A stretch of DNA of 34,332 nt from Rhodospirillales bacterium (GTDB lineage: Bacteria > Pseudomonadota > Alphaproteobacteria > Rhodospirillales_A > JACZKS01), in contig JABGRG010000041.1 of assembly GCA_018648445.1 (NCBI GenBank), positions 1 to 34,332 of the forward strand, written 5' to 3'. The position numbers and the translations under genes are program-made. Position 1 is the stretch's first letter; the number at the start of each line of letters is the position of its first letter. Shown piece after piece: positions 8,436 through 16,179 of the stretch. Below the pieces are notes generated by a model, which was given only the letters and a program-made list of their open reading frames with translations, was not told the origin of the DNA and ran no database searches.

Positions 8436-9305
8436 ATGCGTGGACACGTAGGAAGAATGTTGGAAACAGTCACCGGCCTCGTCGGTCTCACCGCCGTCGT
8501 CTACGCCGCCATCATCGGCGCCATGTTCCTCTTCCAGAGCAGCCTTCTATATCATCCGGCGGCTTTGCTTCCCTCTCCGGCGGAAAGCGGCGTTGCGGAA
8601 ATGCAGCTCGTTTCCTTGCGAACCGAAGACGGCTTGAACCTGAAATCCTGGTACGCACCACCGCCGAAAGGCCGCCCGGTCATCGTCTATTTTTGCGGCA
8701 ACGCCGGGCATATCGGAAACCGGGGGTTTAAGGCCCGGGTTCTGCTTGACGCATCGTTTGGGGTTCTGCTGGTGAGTTACCGGGGCTATGGCGGGAATCC
8801 CGGTGAACCAACGGAAGAGGGCCTTTACGCCGACGGTCGTGCAGCGATGGCGTTTCTTGAAAGCCAGGACGTGGGGCCTGAGCGGGTCGTGCTTTACGGC
8901 GAATCACTTGGTACCGGCGTTGCCGTCCATCTGGCGTACGAACAGGCGCGCAAATTAGCGGTAGTTGCGGTCGTTCTTGAGACCCCTTACACCTCGATAA
9001 CCGATGTCGCGGCGGCCCACTATCCGTTCGCTCCGGTTCGGCTGCTGTTAAAGGATAAATTCGACGCCATCTCGAAGATCGCAAAAATCTCCTCGCCGCT
9101 TCTTGTTTTTCACGCCCGCGACGACCGGGTCATACCGGTCCGCTTCGCGCAAGCGCTTTTTGGAGCAGCGTCACAGCCAAAAAAGGCCGAATGGTATGAT
9201 TTAGGGGGCCACGAAGGGCTTTTCGACGGTGGCGCCGGCAAGCTTGTTGTCCATTTCATCAACCGTGCCACCGCTGATCGTGATGCAAATATAACAAACA
9301 ATTGA
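8436..9305 (+). CDS. membrane-anchored alpha/beta hydrolase (ABHD13/17-like)
   Basis: The 289-residue protein starts with one hydrophobic helix (about residues 11-34, ending FLFQSSLLYHP), followed by a serine-hydrolase domain. The oxyanion region is CGNAGH. The nucleophile elbow is GESLG with Ser157, the acid is Asp229 or Asp230 in HARDD, and the base is His259 in GGHEG, so the triad is complete. The family includes esterases, thioesterases and peptidases, and the substrate is unknown. The start is uncertain: a GTG at 8427 and an ATG at 8457 (with AGGA close ahead) are in frame and would change only the short N-terminus. Confidence 0.85.
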   Translation: MRGHVGRMLETVTGLVGLTAVVYAAIIGAMFLFQSSLLYHPAALLPSPAESGVAEMQLVSLRTEDGLNLKSWYAPPPKGRPVIVYFCGNAGHIGNRGFKARVLLDASFGVLLVSYRGYGGNPGEPTEEGLYADGRAAMAFLESQDVGPERVVLYGESLGTGVAVHLAYEQARKLAVVAVVLETPYTSITDVAAAHYPFAPVRLLLKDKFDAISKIAKISSPLLVFHARDDRVIPVRFAQALFGAASQPKKAEWYDLGGHEGLFDGGAGKLVVHFINRATADRDANITNN

Positions 9306-9380
9306 TCAACGATTTGGGGCCGCGGGTCCCGGAGTCAGGTTGCTAATTGGGCGTTTTCATCGTATATTAACCACGTATAG

Positions 9381-9418
9381 AGTGCGCAGTAGTGCGCAAA
9401 CGGGTCCCCGCGACGGGG
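9381..9418. repeat. tandem palindromic AGTGCGCA repeats and a short GC hairpin upstream of the 143-residue gene
   Basis: AGTGCGCA occurs at 9381-9388 and again at 9391-9398, ten bases apart (one helical turn), each containing the palindrome TGCGCA. Just after this, CCCCG-cga-CGGGG (9406-9418) forms a hairpin 22 bases before the next start codon. The layout suits an operator pair and a leader hairpin, but no regulator is identified. Confidence 0.35.
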
Positions 9419-9439
9419 TGCCCGGGTTTGGGATAAGAA

Positions 9440-9871
9440 ATGGCTCAGGCAGTAAAAGCGGCGCAATTGCAGATGCCGTCCACCGTTAGTGGTGGGCGTC
9501 CGTCGTCGCCTGGCGCCAGGGTGGCGAGCTTCGGTAGCTCGCCCGTTGAGGAGCTTAACCCCAAACTTGGAACTGCGTTCGACGATGCGTTTTACCTTCT
9601 TCAGGATTATGGACGTGGCCGCTTGCCGCAGGGTAGGGAGCAACAATCCCATCATCAGGCGGTGGGCATGTTGCGCGCCACCAGTCAGGCATTTGCGGCG
9701 TTTCTCGAATTTGAAACCGGCGGCAGTAAAGTGACCGGTGACGGCGCCGACGGTGGGTCGCGAGGCTCCCCCGGATTGGTATCCCGCGCAATCAACGCAT
9801 ACGAAACCAACGCCCGCGTGATCAGTGGCGGAGAACCCGAACTGGGAACATCTCTAAGCCTCACTCTCTGA
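9440..9871 (+). CDS. conserved-looking protein of unknown function upstream of a FlgC-like gene
   Basis: The 143-residue product has no signal peptide or membrane helix. The first 50 residues are Ser/Gly/Pro-rich and likely disordered. Residues ~45-90 (FDDAFYLLQDY, then AVGMLRATSQAFAAFLEFE) look helical. After a glycine-rich linker, the helix LVSRAINAYETNARVISG resembles the terminal helices of flagellar axial proteins, which suggests, but does not prove, a flagellar role. GGGATAAGAA precedes the ATG. The next gene in the same direction is a FlgC-like rod protein 101 bases on. It could also be unrelated to flagella. Confidence 0.6.
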   Translation: MAQAVKAAQLQMPSTVSGGRPSSPGARVASFGSSPVEELNPKLGTAFDDAFYLLQDYGRGRLPQGREQQSHHQAVGMLRATSQAFAAFLEFETGGSKVTGDGADGGSRGSPGLVSRAINAYETNARVISGGEPELGTSLSLTL

Positions 9872-9899
9872 TTTTTTCTTTTCTGTCCGGATATTCGCG

Positions 9900-9915
9900 T
9901 GTGACCGATATCACG
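9900..9915 (+). promoter_or_regulatory. CRP/FNR-family-like operator
   Basis: TGTGA-ccgata-TCACG matches the CRP consensus TGTGA-N6-TCACA in nine of ten conserved bases. It lies 58 bases before the FlgC-like start codon. This is a motif match only; no regulator gene is in the window. Confidence 0.4.
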
Positions 9916-9934
9916 GCGTGACGCCTTGGGTTTT

Positions 9935-9951
9935 GTTAAGGTGATCTTAAC
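9935..9951 (+). promoter_or_regulatory. perfect inverted repeat upstream of the FlgC-like gene
   Basis: GTTAAG-gtgat-CTTAAC is a perfect six-base-arm palindrome centred 30 bases before the ATG and 35 bases after the CRP-like site. It may be an operator or overlap the core promoter. Confidence 0.35.
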
Positions 9952-9972
9952 GAATACCAAGGAAGTCAGAAA

Positions 9973-10326
9973 ATGAGTATCGGTTCAGCCTTATCAAGCG
10001 CAGCTTCGGGAATGGCCGCCAACGCGCGCCGCGTTGAGGTTGCCGCCGATAATCTGGCTAACGTCACCACACCGGGATATGCCGCGAAAGAGGTCGTGGC
10101 GGCCAGCATTGTGACCCGCGGGTCCACAGCGCAGGGATACTCAGCCGGTGGCGTTCGGACAATCCTTCGATCCAAGGCTTCGCTCTCGATCGCCTCGCTT
10201 GAACTTTCCAACGTCGACGTCGCCGACGAGTATTCCCGTCTTATTGAGGCCCGTGCGGCCTACCGGAGCAGCGCGGAATTCATGCGTACGGCGTCCAGCA
10301 TGCTGAAGGAACCTGTCTTCGGCTGA
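9973..10326 (+). CDS. FlgC-like flagellar basal-body rod protein, short orphan form
   Basis: The 117-residue protein has the N-terminal flagellar rod motif (SSAASGMAANARRVEVAADN, then LANVTTPGY) and a C-terminal SNVDVADEYSRLIEARAAYR segment. The latter is the Flg_bbr_C helix that stacks in the axial core. FlgC proteins are usually about 135 residues, so this one has a shortened middle. It would act in the periplasmic rod of the flagellum or as a specialised axial subunit. No other basal-body genes are adjacent, so it is an orphan outside a flagellar cluster. AGGAAG precedes the ATG, and two palindromes lie upstream. Confidence 0.8.
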   Translation: MSIGSALSSAASGMAANARRVEVAADNLANVTTPGYAAKEVVAASIVTRGSTAQGYSAGGVRTILRSKASLSIASLELSNVDVADEYSRLIEARAAYRSSAEFMRTASSMLKEPVFG

Positions 10327-10419
10327 ATGGGGCCCGGCACTCTTGCCCGGTAGTGCAATTCTCCCACTTTCGTCCTATATTTCGTTGGACTTCGTATTGA
10401 TTCAATTCGGGAAATGAAT

Positions 10420-10959
10420 ATGCCTGCGGCCCTCGATTCTGCTTTTGACGCGGCCTTCTGGTTTGCGGACACGGCGCTGAACGACAACGAATACCTGCAA
10501 CCCCAAAAGCTGCATCGCCTGTTGTTCTTGTCGCAGGCCTACTACGCGATACTCAATAATCGCGCCAAATTGATGCCAGCCACGTTCATCGCCTCGGAAA
10601 TGGGACCCATCGAGCCCAACCTTTACGCGGCTTTTTCCAAGGGGCGGCCCGACATCGAGGTCAATCTTTTCATGGCCGATGGCGTCGAGGAGTTTCTGGA
10701 TACGATCTGGCGGCGCTTCGGCCATTTCTCGGCGGATCGCCTGACCAAAATGACAAAGGCGACGGAGGCATATAAAGCGGCTGTCCGCAAAGGAAAGCGC
10801 GCGGAAATTACCTTGGATGCCATGATTTTGGCGTTTTCCCGCGCCGAGGATACGCCAGCCGCCGATCAGGTATTCAGGCCAAAGGTCATGCGCTCGCAAA
10901 CCGGCAAGCCGGTCACCGTAAAAGCGTGGGTTCCGGGCAAACCTAAATCAGCTAAATAA
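10420..10959 (+). CDS. Panacea (DUF4065/SocA-like) domain protein
   Basis: The 179-residue protein carries the Panacea core. LQPQKLHRLLFLSQAYYAIL is followed by SEMGPIEPNLYAAFSK, matching the family pattern KLQKLLYFAQ...GPVVPELYEAF. Panacea domains act as antitoxins in many toxin-antitoxin pairs, and SocA is a proteolytic adaptor in Caulobacter. I prefer the ATG at 10420, which has GGGA seven bases ahead; the ATG at 10414 abuts that site. No partner toxin is visible: the upstream gene is FlgC-like and the downstream gene is convergent, with the two stop regions overlapping by eight bases. It may be a solitary adaptor rather than an antitoxin. Confidence 0.75.
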   Translation: MPAALDSAFDAAFWFADTALNDNEYLQPQKLHRLLFLSQAYYAILNNRAKLMPATFIASEMGPIEPNLYAAFSKGRPDIEVNLFMADGVEEFLDTIWRRFGHFSADRLTKMTKATEAYKAAVRKGKRAEITLDAMILAFSRAEDTPAADQVFRPKVMRSQTGKPVTVKAWVPGKPKSAK

Positions 10960-12643
10960 AGTACAGCACCAGGAACATCGCCAAAACGACGATAACCCAA
11001 AGCACCATGCTTCCGGCCGGGAGCGTGGCCGCCAGAATGCTTTCCGGTCCGTGGTGGCGGAAAACCCATATGATGACCCGCCGAACGCCATTCACCGTGC
11101 CCAATCGTACAGCCCGGTCGATCGGCCCGCAGGTCGCCACCACCAGCTTGACCACCGCTGGAAAGGCGACCCGGTAGAACCAGTCAAAGTCGAGACTGAT
11201 TGTCAGGGTTCGCTTCATCATCGGCAGCAGCAGGAAGAACGCCAGCCCCGCAAACAGCAGCAATTGCAACATGTTGACCACATGCGAGACCGTATAGGGC
11301 GCGTAATCCACGGGGAAGGGCAGGATCGCGTAAAGCGGCTCCGGCCAGACACCCAGTCCGATGCACAGGAACGCGAAGAAAACCATGGCAACGCGCATGT
11401 TCATGGGCGGGTCCGGCGGACGCATGCCGGAATCCTTCTGGAAGAACACGAACCACGGGAATTTAATGCCTGCGTGCAGGAACACGCCAGCCGAACCGGC
11501 CGCCAGAACGAACCAAGCGATCATAATGTGCTCGTCAGCGGCCGCCTGCGCGATCATCGACTTGCTGATGAAACCGCTGGTCAGCGGGAACGACGAAATG
11601 GCCAGCGCGCCCACGATGCCGCATATGGCCGTTAGCGGCATGCTTTGGAATAATCCACCCAGATCGGTACACTTGCGCTTGCCCGTCATATACAGGACCG
11701 ATCCAGCCGACATCAAAAGCAGCGCCTTGTAAATGATATGCGTGAAGGCGTGGGCGGCTGCGCCATTGAGCGACATCACGGTTCCGATGCCAATGCCGCA
11801 AACCATGAACCCAACCTGGTTGACGATGCTATAAGACAGGATCCGCCGCATGTCGTTTTCAAGCAGGGCGTATATGATGCCGTACAAAATCATGTACATG
11901 CCGACGAAAATCAGGATTTCCGCGCCAGGGTATCCGCGTATCAGAACGTAAACGGCGGTTTTCGTGGTGAAGGCCGACAGGAACACCATTCCGCTGAACG
12001 AGGCTTCGGGATAGGCGTCGGGCAGCCAGGCCGAGAACGGCGGCGCACCGGCATTGATCAGGAAGCCAATCAAAATCATCCATGTGCCGAAGGAATTGGG
12101 CTGCATGGCGACGAAATCGACCGAGCCGGTGGCGCTTACATGGGCAATCACGCCCGCCATCAGAATAACGCCGCCCGCCAGATGAACCTGAAGATAACGC
12201 ATGGAAGAACGATAAGACGCGGGCGTTCCGGCCGACCACACGACGAGGGTCGAGGCCACCGCCATGATTTCCCAGAAAATAAAGACGGTGATCAGATCAC
12301 CAGCCAGGGCCACGCCGACCGCGCCGCCCGAATAGGCGAAGGCCGCCGCCAATTCCAGCGTGCTTTTCTGGTTCAGCGCGAATAGTCCGCCGCCGAAGGC
12401 CATCAGCGTGAAGATCGTGCCAAACAGGCGGCTCAGGGCATCGGCTTCCACCACCTGCAACTCGTACACCAGGAAGGGCACGGTCAGCGAAACGCCGTCC
12501 GGCAACATCCACACGGCCCACAGGGCGACGAGAGGAATGCCGAGAACGACCATGGAGCGCACGGTGCCGCTGCACAAGGGCACCAGCACGGCTCCCAGCA
12601 TCAGGATCAGTCCCGGAGGGATGCTGGCGCTAGCGCTCATCAT
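10952..12643 (-). CDS. Mrp antiporter MrpD/NuoN-like subunit, divergent third copy
   Basis: The 563-residue polytopic membrane protein belongs to the proton-translocating antiporter family (Proton_antipo_M), shared with complex I NuoL/M/N. The TM5 glutamate (FWEIMA, Glu125), a lysine in the TTKTAVY helix (Lys228), and the HIIYK and GFISKS lysines are present. The position of the buried TM7 lysine, found as Lys in the two sister proteins nine residues before WLP, is Asn197 here, and the nearby His is Ser. A longer C-terminal region with three extra helices makes it larger than MrpD. It is the last gene of the operon and overlaps the small upstream gene by 14 bases. It may be structural or ion-selective rather than a full proton channel. 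Confidence 0.87.
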   Translation of the reverse strand: MMSASASIPPGLILMLGAVLVPLCSGTVRSMVVLGIPLVALWAVWMLPDGVSLTVPFLVYELQVVEADALSRLFGTIFTLMAFGGGLFALNQKSTLELAAAFAYSGGAVGVALAGDLITVFIFWEIMAVASTLVVWSAGTPASYRSSMRYLQVHLAGGVILMAGVIAHVSATGSVDFVAMQPNSFGTWMILIGFLINAGAPPFSAWLPDAYPEASFSGMVFLSAFTTKTAVYVLIRGYPGAEILIFVGMYMILYGIIYALLENDMRRILSYSIVNQVGFMVCGIGIGTVMSLNGAAAHAFTHIIYKALLLMSAGSVLYMTGKRKCTDLGGLFQSMPLTAICGIVGALAISSFPLTSGFISKSMIAQAAADEHIMIAWFVLAAGSAGVFLHAGIKFPWFVFFQKDSGMRPPDPPMNMRVAMVFFAFLCIGLGVWPEPLYAILPFPVDYAPYTVSHVVNMLQLLLFAGLAFFLLLPMMKRTLTISLDFDWFYRVAFPAVVKLVVATCGPIDRAVRLGTVNGVRRVIIWVFRHHGPESILAATLPAGSMVLWVIVVLAMFLVLYFI

Positions 12644-12878
12644 AGTAGGTATCCTTGCGCTTCAAAAATAGCCCCAGCCCCTTGGCCACCAGAACCATGG
12701 CGACGCAGGTAACGAATCCGTACCAGGAATTGAACCCGAAGGTTCCGTCGATGCCGAAATATTCATGCGGATGCACGAAAAAGTCGCCCAGCACCAGAAC
12801 CACAAGGATTCCAATACCCCAGCGCCACAGCAGGCGAATGGTCGTTGGCCTTACCAGCCAGTGTTTTTGCTCGCTCAC
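12630..12878 (-). CDS. small two-helix membrane protein inside the Mrp operon
   Basis: The 82-residue product has two hydrophobic segments (about residues 19-32, LWRWGIGILVVLVLGDFF, and 50-70, YGFVTCVAMVLVAKGLGLFL), linked by a polar loop with HPHEYFGIDGTFGFNSW. It ends in a charged tail. It lies between two MrpD-like genes and overlaps both, so it is probably an accessory subunit of the antiporter. I know of no assigned function. Confidence 0.75.
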   Translation of the reverse strand: MSEQKHWLVRPTTIRLLWRWGIGILVVLVLGDFFVHPHEYFGIDGTFGFNSWYGFVTCVAMVLVAKGLGLFLKRKDTYYDER

Positions 12879-14344
12879 CCGGCACCTCCTACCAACTGCT
12901 GGGCCAGCCCCAAGGCTAGATCGGGGAAGAAAAACAACGCGATGGTGCCGCCCGCCGTGATCGCCAGCGCAATAAGAATCGCACCCGGCGCTTCACCGTG
13001 GGCCGCGTGACCGTCAGTCGCGTCCGGCTCCTTGAAAAAGGCCGCGTAGATGATCGGCAGGAAATAGGCCGCATTGAGCAGCGTGCTCAGCATGATGACG
13101 GCGGCTGCGAACGCCTGTCCATTGGTCAGCGTTGCTTGCAGCAGGAACCATTTGCTAACGAAGCCCGCCGTCGGCGGCAATCCGATCATGGAAAGGGAGC
13201 CGATGGCAAAGGCCACCATGGTGAAGGGCATGGCCCGGCCAATCCCCTTCATCTGGCTGATCTCGGTCTTGTGGCTGGCCACCAGAATGGCGCCCGCGCA
13301 GAAGAACAATGTGATTTTGCCAAAAGCGTGCATGGCGATATGCGTCGCCCCGCCCATGGCGCCCATACTGGTCGCCAGCATCGCCGCCAGAACGATGTAG
13401 GAAAGCTGGCTGACCGTCGAATAGGCGAGCCGTGCTTTTAGGTTGTCCTTGGTCATGGCAACGACGGAGGCCGCAATGATAGTGAACCCGGCCAAATACT
13501 GCAGCCACTCGCTACTGCCCAGTTCGTGCAGAGTATCGATGCCGAAGATATATACGGCGACCTTCAAGACCGAGAACACACCCGCCTTGACCACGGCCAC
13601 TGCATGCAGCAGCGCGCTGACGGGCGTCGGCGCGACCATGGCTGCCGGAAGCCAGCGGTGGAACGGCATCAATGCCGCTTTGCCAATGCCGAAGACGTAC
13701 AGAGCCAACAGCACCGCGAAAACGTTCTTGGACACCTTTCCCGCCAGAATACCGCCGGTGGTGAAGTCCAGCGTGCCGACCTCGAACCACGTCCATACCA
13801 TGCCGAACAGCAGGAAGCAGATGGACGTCGCCATGAGGATGCCCAGATAGATGCGCCCGCCGCGCTTGGCGTCATTGGTGCGATGATGGGTAACCAGCGG
13901 GTAGGTGCAGACGCTCAGCACTTCGTAGAAGACAAACAGCGTCAGCATGTTGCCCGCGAACGCCACGCCCAGGGCGCTGAACAGCGCTACGGCGAAAAAG
14001 GCGTAAAAACGGGTCTGGTTTATCTCGTGATGGCCGCGCATGTAGCCGATTGAGTAAATCGTCGTCACGATCCACAGGAAACTGGCGATCAGCGCGAAGA
14101 TCATGCCCAACGGTTCAAGCTTGAAGGCCAGTGTCAGGCCCGGCATCATTTCGCCCAGAACCACCTCGGGACGTCCACCGGCCAACACCACTGGCGCCAG
14201 CGAGGCGACCAGCAGGAACATGACCGTCGCCGTCACCAGGGTGACAGTCTCACGCAGATTGGGGCGGTGCCCGGTCAGGACAATAAACAACGTGCCGATC
14301 AGCGGCGTCGCAATGGCCAGCTGCATCGTGGTTTCCGGGGTCAT
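12875..14344 (-). CDS. Mrp antiporter MrpD-like subunit, second copy
   Basis: The 489-residue membrane protein has about 14 helices of the antiporter-like family. Key residues are intact: Glu141 in VFYEVLSV, Lys222 in GIGKAALMPFHRWLP, Lys253 in AVVKAGV, Lys in HAFGKITLFF, and Lys in GFVSKWFLLQ. These form a complete proton half-channel pattern. It overlaps both neighbouring genes by four bases (ATGA). Together with its sisters it should exchange Na+ (or K+/Ca2+) for protons across the inner membrane. Confidence 0.9.
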   Translation of the reverse strand: MTPETTMQLAIATPLIGTLFIVLTGHRPNLRETVTLVTATVMFLLVASLAPVVLAGGRPEVVLGEMMPGLTLAFKLEPLGMIFALIASFLWIVTTIYSIGYMRGHHEINQTRFYAFFAVALFSALGVAFAGNMLTLFVFYEVLSVCTYPLVTHHRTNDAKRGGRIYLGILMATSICFLLFGMVWTWFEVGTLDFTTGGILAGKVSKNVFAVLLALYVFGIGKAALMPFHRWLPAAMVAPTPVSALLHAVAVVKAGVFSVLKVAVYIFGIDTLHELGSSEWLQYLAGFTIIAASVVAMTKDNLKARLAYSTVSQLSYIVLAAMLATSMGAMGGATHIAMHAFGKITLFFCAGAILVASHKTEISQMKGIGRAMPFTMVAFAIGSLSMIGLPPTAGFVSKWFLLQATLTNGQAFAAAVIMLSTLLNAAYFLPIIYAAFFKEPDATDGHAAHGEAPGAILIALAITAGGTIALFFFPDLALGLAQQLVGGAG

Positions 14345-15825
14345 GATCCGCCTCCGATCAACATGGAGGCGGCCGCCCGCGCGATATCGACCGTGCGCGT
14401 GGCATCAACGCCGAAATAAACGCTGGCCAAAGCCATGATCCAGGTCGGAACGACCAGACTAAGCGGCGCTTCGGTGACTTTTTCCGCACCCTCTGGCGAG
14501 GGCCGGAAATAAGCCGCTTCGACGATCCGCCAGATATAAATAACGGCCAAAAGCGAACTGGCGACAATCAGGGCGGCGATGAGCCACATGCCTTGCTCGA
14601 AAGCGGCCTGGATCAACACCCATTTACTGACGAAACCAACGGTCAGCGGCACGCCGATCAGGCTTAGCCCGGAAACCACGAAAGCCGCCATGGTCAAAGG
14701 CATGCGTTTGCCCAGACCCTCGAAATCCTTCATGGTAACCGCGCCCATACGATAGAACACGCACCCCATAACGAGGAACAATGCGCATTTCATCAGGGCA
14801 TGGTTGAACAGATGCAAAATGCCGCCGGAAAGGCCCGTGACCGTCGCGAAACTGATACCCAGCACCATGTAGCCGACCTGCGCGATGCTCGAATAAGCCA
14901 GCAAGCGCTTGACGTTCTCCTGGAAGATGGCGACCAGCGAGCCCGCGAACATGGCGATGATGGCCAGAACCATGAGAACTTCGCGAATCGGCATGGTTTC
15001 GAAGATATCGACCTTGCCGAATATGGTGAAATAGACACGGATTAGCGCATAGACCGCCACCTTTGTCGCCGTCGCCGCAAGAAACGCGGTGACCACGGAA
15101 GGAGCACGGGTGTAGGCGTTGGGAAGCCATGTATGCAGCGGGAACATCGCCAGTTTCAGGCCGATGCCCACGGTCAGGAAGGCCAGTGCCGCCAGAATGG
15201 TGCGCGTGCCAGCCACCTGCGGCAGCTTGTCGGCCAGATCGGCCATGTTGAGCGTGCCGGTCATCATGTACAAGAGGCCGACGCCGATGACATAGAAGGT
15301 CGCGCCCACGGTGCCCATGACCAGATAGCGGTAGGCCGCCGTCAAAGCCCGCCTGTCTCGCGCCATGGCAATCAGCGCGTAGCCCGACAGGGCTGAAATT
15401 TCCAAGAAAACGAACAGGTTGAACGCGTCGCCCGTAATCGCAATACCCAGCAATCCGGCAAGACACAGGTTGAACATCGTAAAGAACAAATAGACCCTGC
15501 GCGGCGCAATCTCACGCCGGACACTGGTCCACGCGTACGGTGTCGTCACCGCGCCGACGGCCGCAACGATAACCAAAACGAAAGCGTTAACCAGATCAAC
15601 CCGGTATTCGATGCCCCACGGTGCGGCCCAGCCACCGATTTCGTAAACGATGGTTCCGGTATCGAGCACCTGAAGCAGCAACGTCACCGAAACGCCGAAG
15701 CAGAACCAGCTTACGGCCAACGCAATGGCCCAGGTGGCGATGGGAACGCGCCGGAGGAACAGGCAGATCGGCGCCGACATCAACGGAACGATGACTTGCA
15801 GCACGGGCAGATGAGACGAAATCAA
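14341..15825 (-). CDS. mrpD: Mrp antiporter MrpD-like subunit, first copy
   Basis: The 494-residue protein is the closest of the three D-like proteins to canonical MrpD in length and sequence. Glu142 (VFLEISALSG), Lys224 (GLKLAMFPLHTWLP), Lys255 (TATKVAVY), the HALMK lysine and the GFVSKWVLIQ lysine are all present. It follows mrpC with a four-base overlap, the normal C-D order. It should carry the main ion/proton path. Confidence 0.92.
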   Translation of the reverse strand: MISSHLPVLQVIVPLMSAPICLFLRRVPIATWAIALAVSWFCFGVSVTLLLQVLDTGTIVYEIGGWAAPWGIEYRVDLVNAFVLVIVAAVGAVTTPYAWTSVRREIAPRRVYLFFTMFNLCLAGLLGIAITGDAFNLFVFLEISALSGYALIAMARDRRALTAAYRYLVMGTVGATFYVIGVGLLYMMTGTLNMADLADKLPQVAGTRTILAALAFLTVGIGLKLAMFPLHTWLPNAYTRAPSVVTAFLAATATKVAVYALIRVYFTIFGKVDIFETMPIREVLMVLAIIAMFAGSLVAIFQENVKRLLAYSSIAQVGYMVLGISFATVTGLSGGILHLFNHALMKCALFLVMGCVFYRMGAVTMKDFEGLGKRMPLTMAAFVVSGLSLIGVPLTVGFVSKWVLIQAAFEQGMWLIAALIVASSLLAVIYIWRIVEAAYFRPSPEGAEKVTEAPLSLVVPTWIMALASVYFGVDATRTVDIARAAASMLIGGGS

Positions 15826-16175
15826 AGGTCGTCCTCCAGCGCGTGAATTTCATCGTCCTCGATGGTCCCGTAAGCGTCGCGGATGCGAACCACCAGGGCC
15901 AGAGCCACGGCGGTCGTAGCGACACCGACGACGATAGCGGTAAGGATCAAAACGTGGGGCAGGGGGTTTGAATAAACCTCGATGCCCGCGTCAAGGATTG
16001 GGGCCGTGCCGCCCTTGATCTTGCCCATGGAGATGTAAAGAACAAAGACCGAAACCTGAAAAACGTTCAGGCCGACGACCTTCTTGATCAGGTTGCCGTG
16101 GGCGATGACCATGTAAAAACCGATCATCATCAAGACGACCACGATCCAGTAATTAAAAAGGCCGGGAAATTCCAT
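15822..16175 (-). CDS. mrpC: Mrp antiporter subunit C (NuoK-like)
   Basis: The 117-residue protein has three helices. It matches MnhC/NuoK-like proteins through the GFYMVIAHGNLIKKVVGLNV, VSVFVLYISMG and SNPLPHVLILTAIVVGVA segments. I start at the ATG at 16175, giving MEFPGLFNYW; an upstream TTG at 16199 lies inside mrpB and has no good ribosome site. Its stop overlaps the mrpD start. Confidence 0.9.
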   Translation of the reverse strand: MEFPGLFNYWIVVVLMMIGFYMVIAHGNLIKKVVGLNVFQVSVFVLYISMGKIKGGTAPILDAGIEVYSNPLPHVLILTAIVVGVATTAVALALVVRIRDAYGTIEDDEIHALEDDL

Positions 16176-16179
16176 GGCG

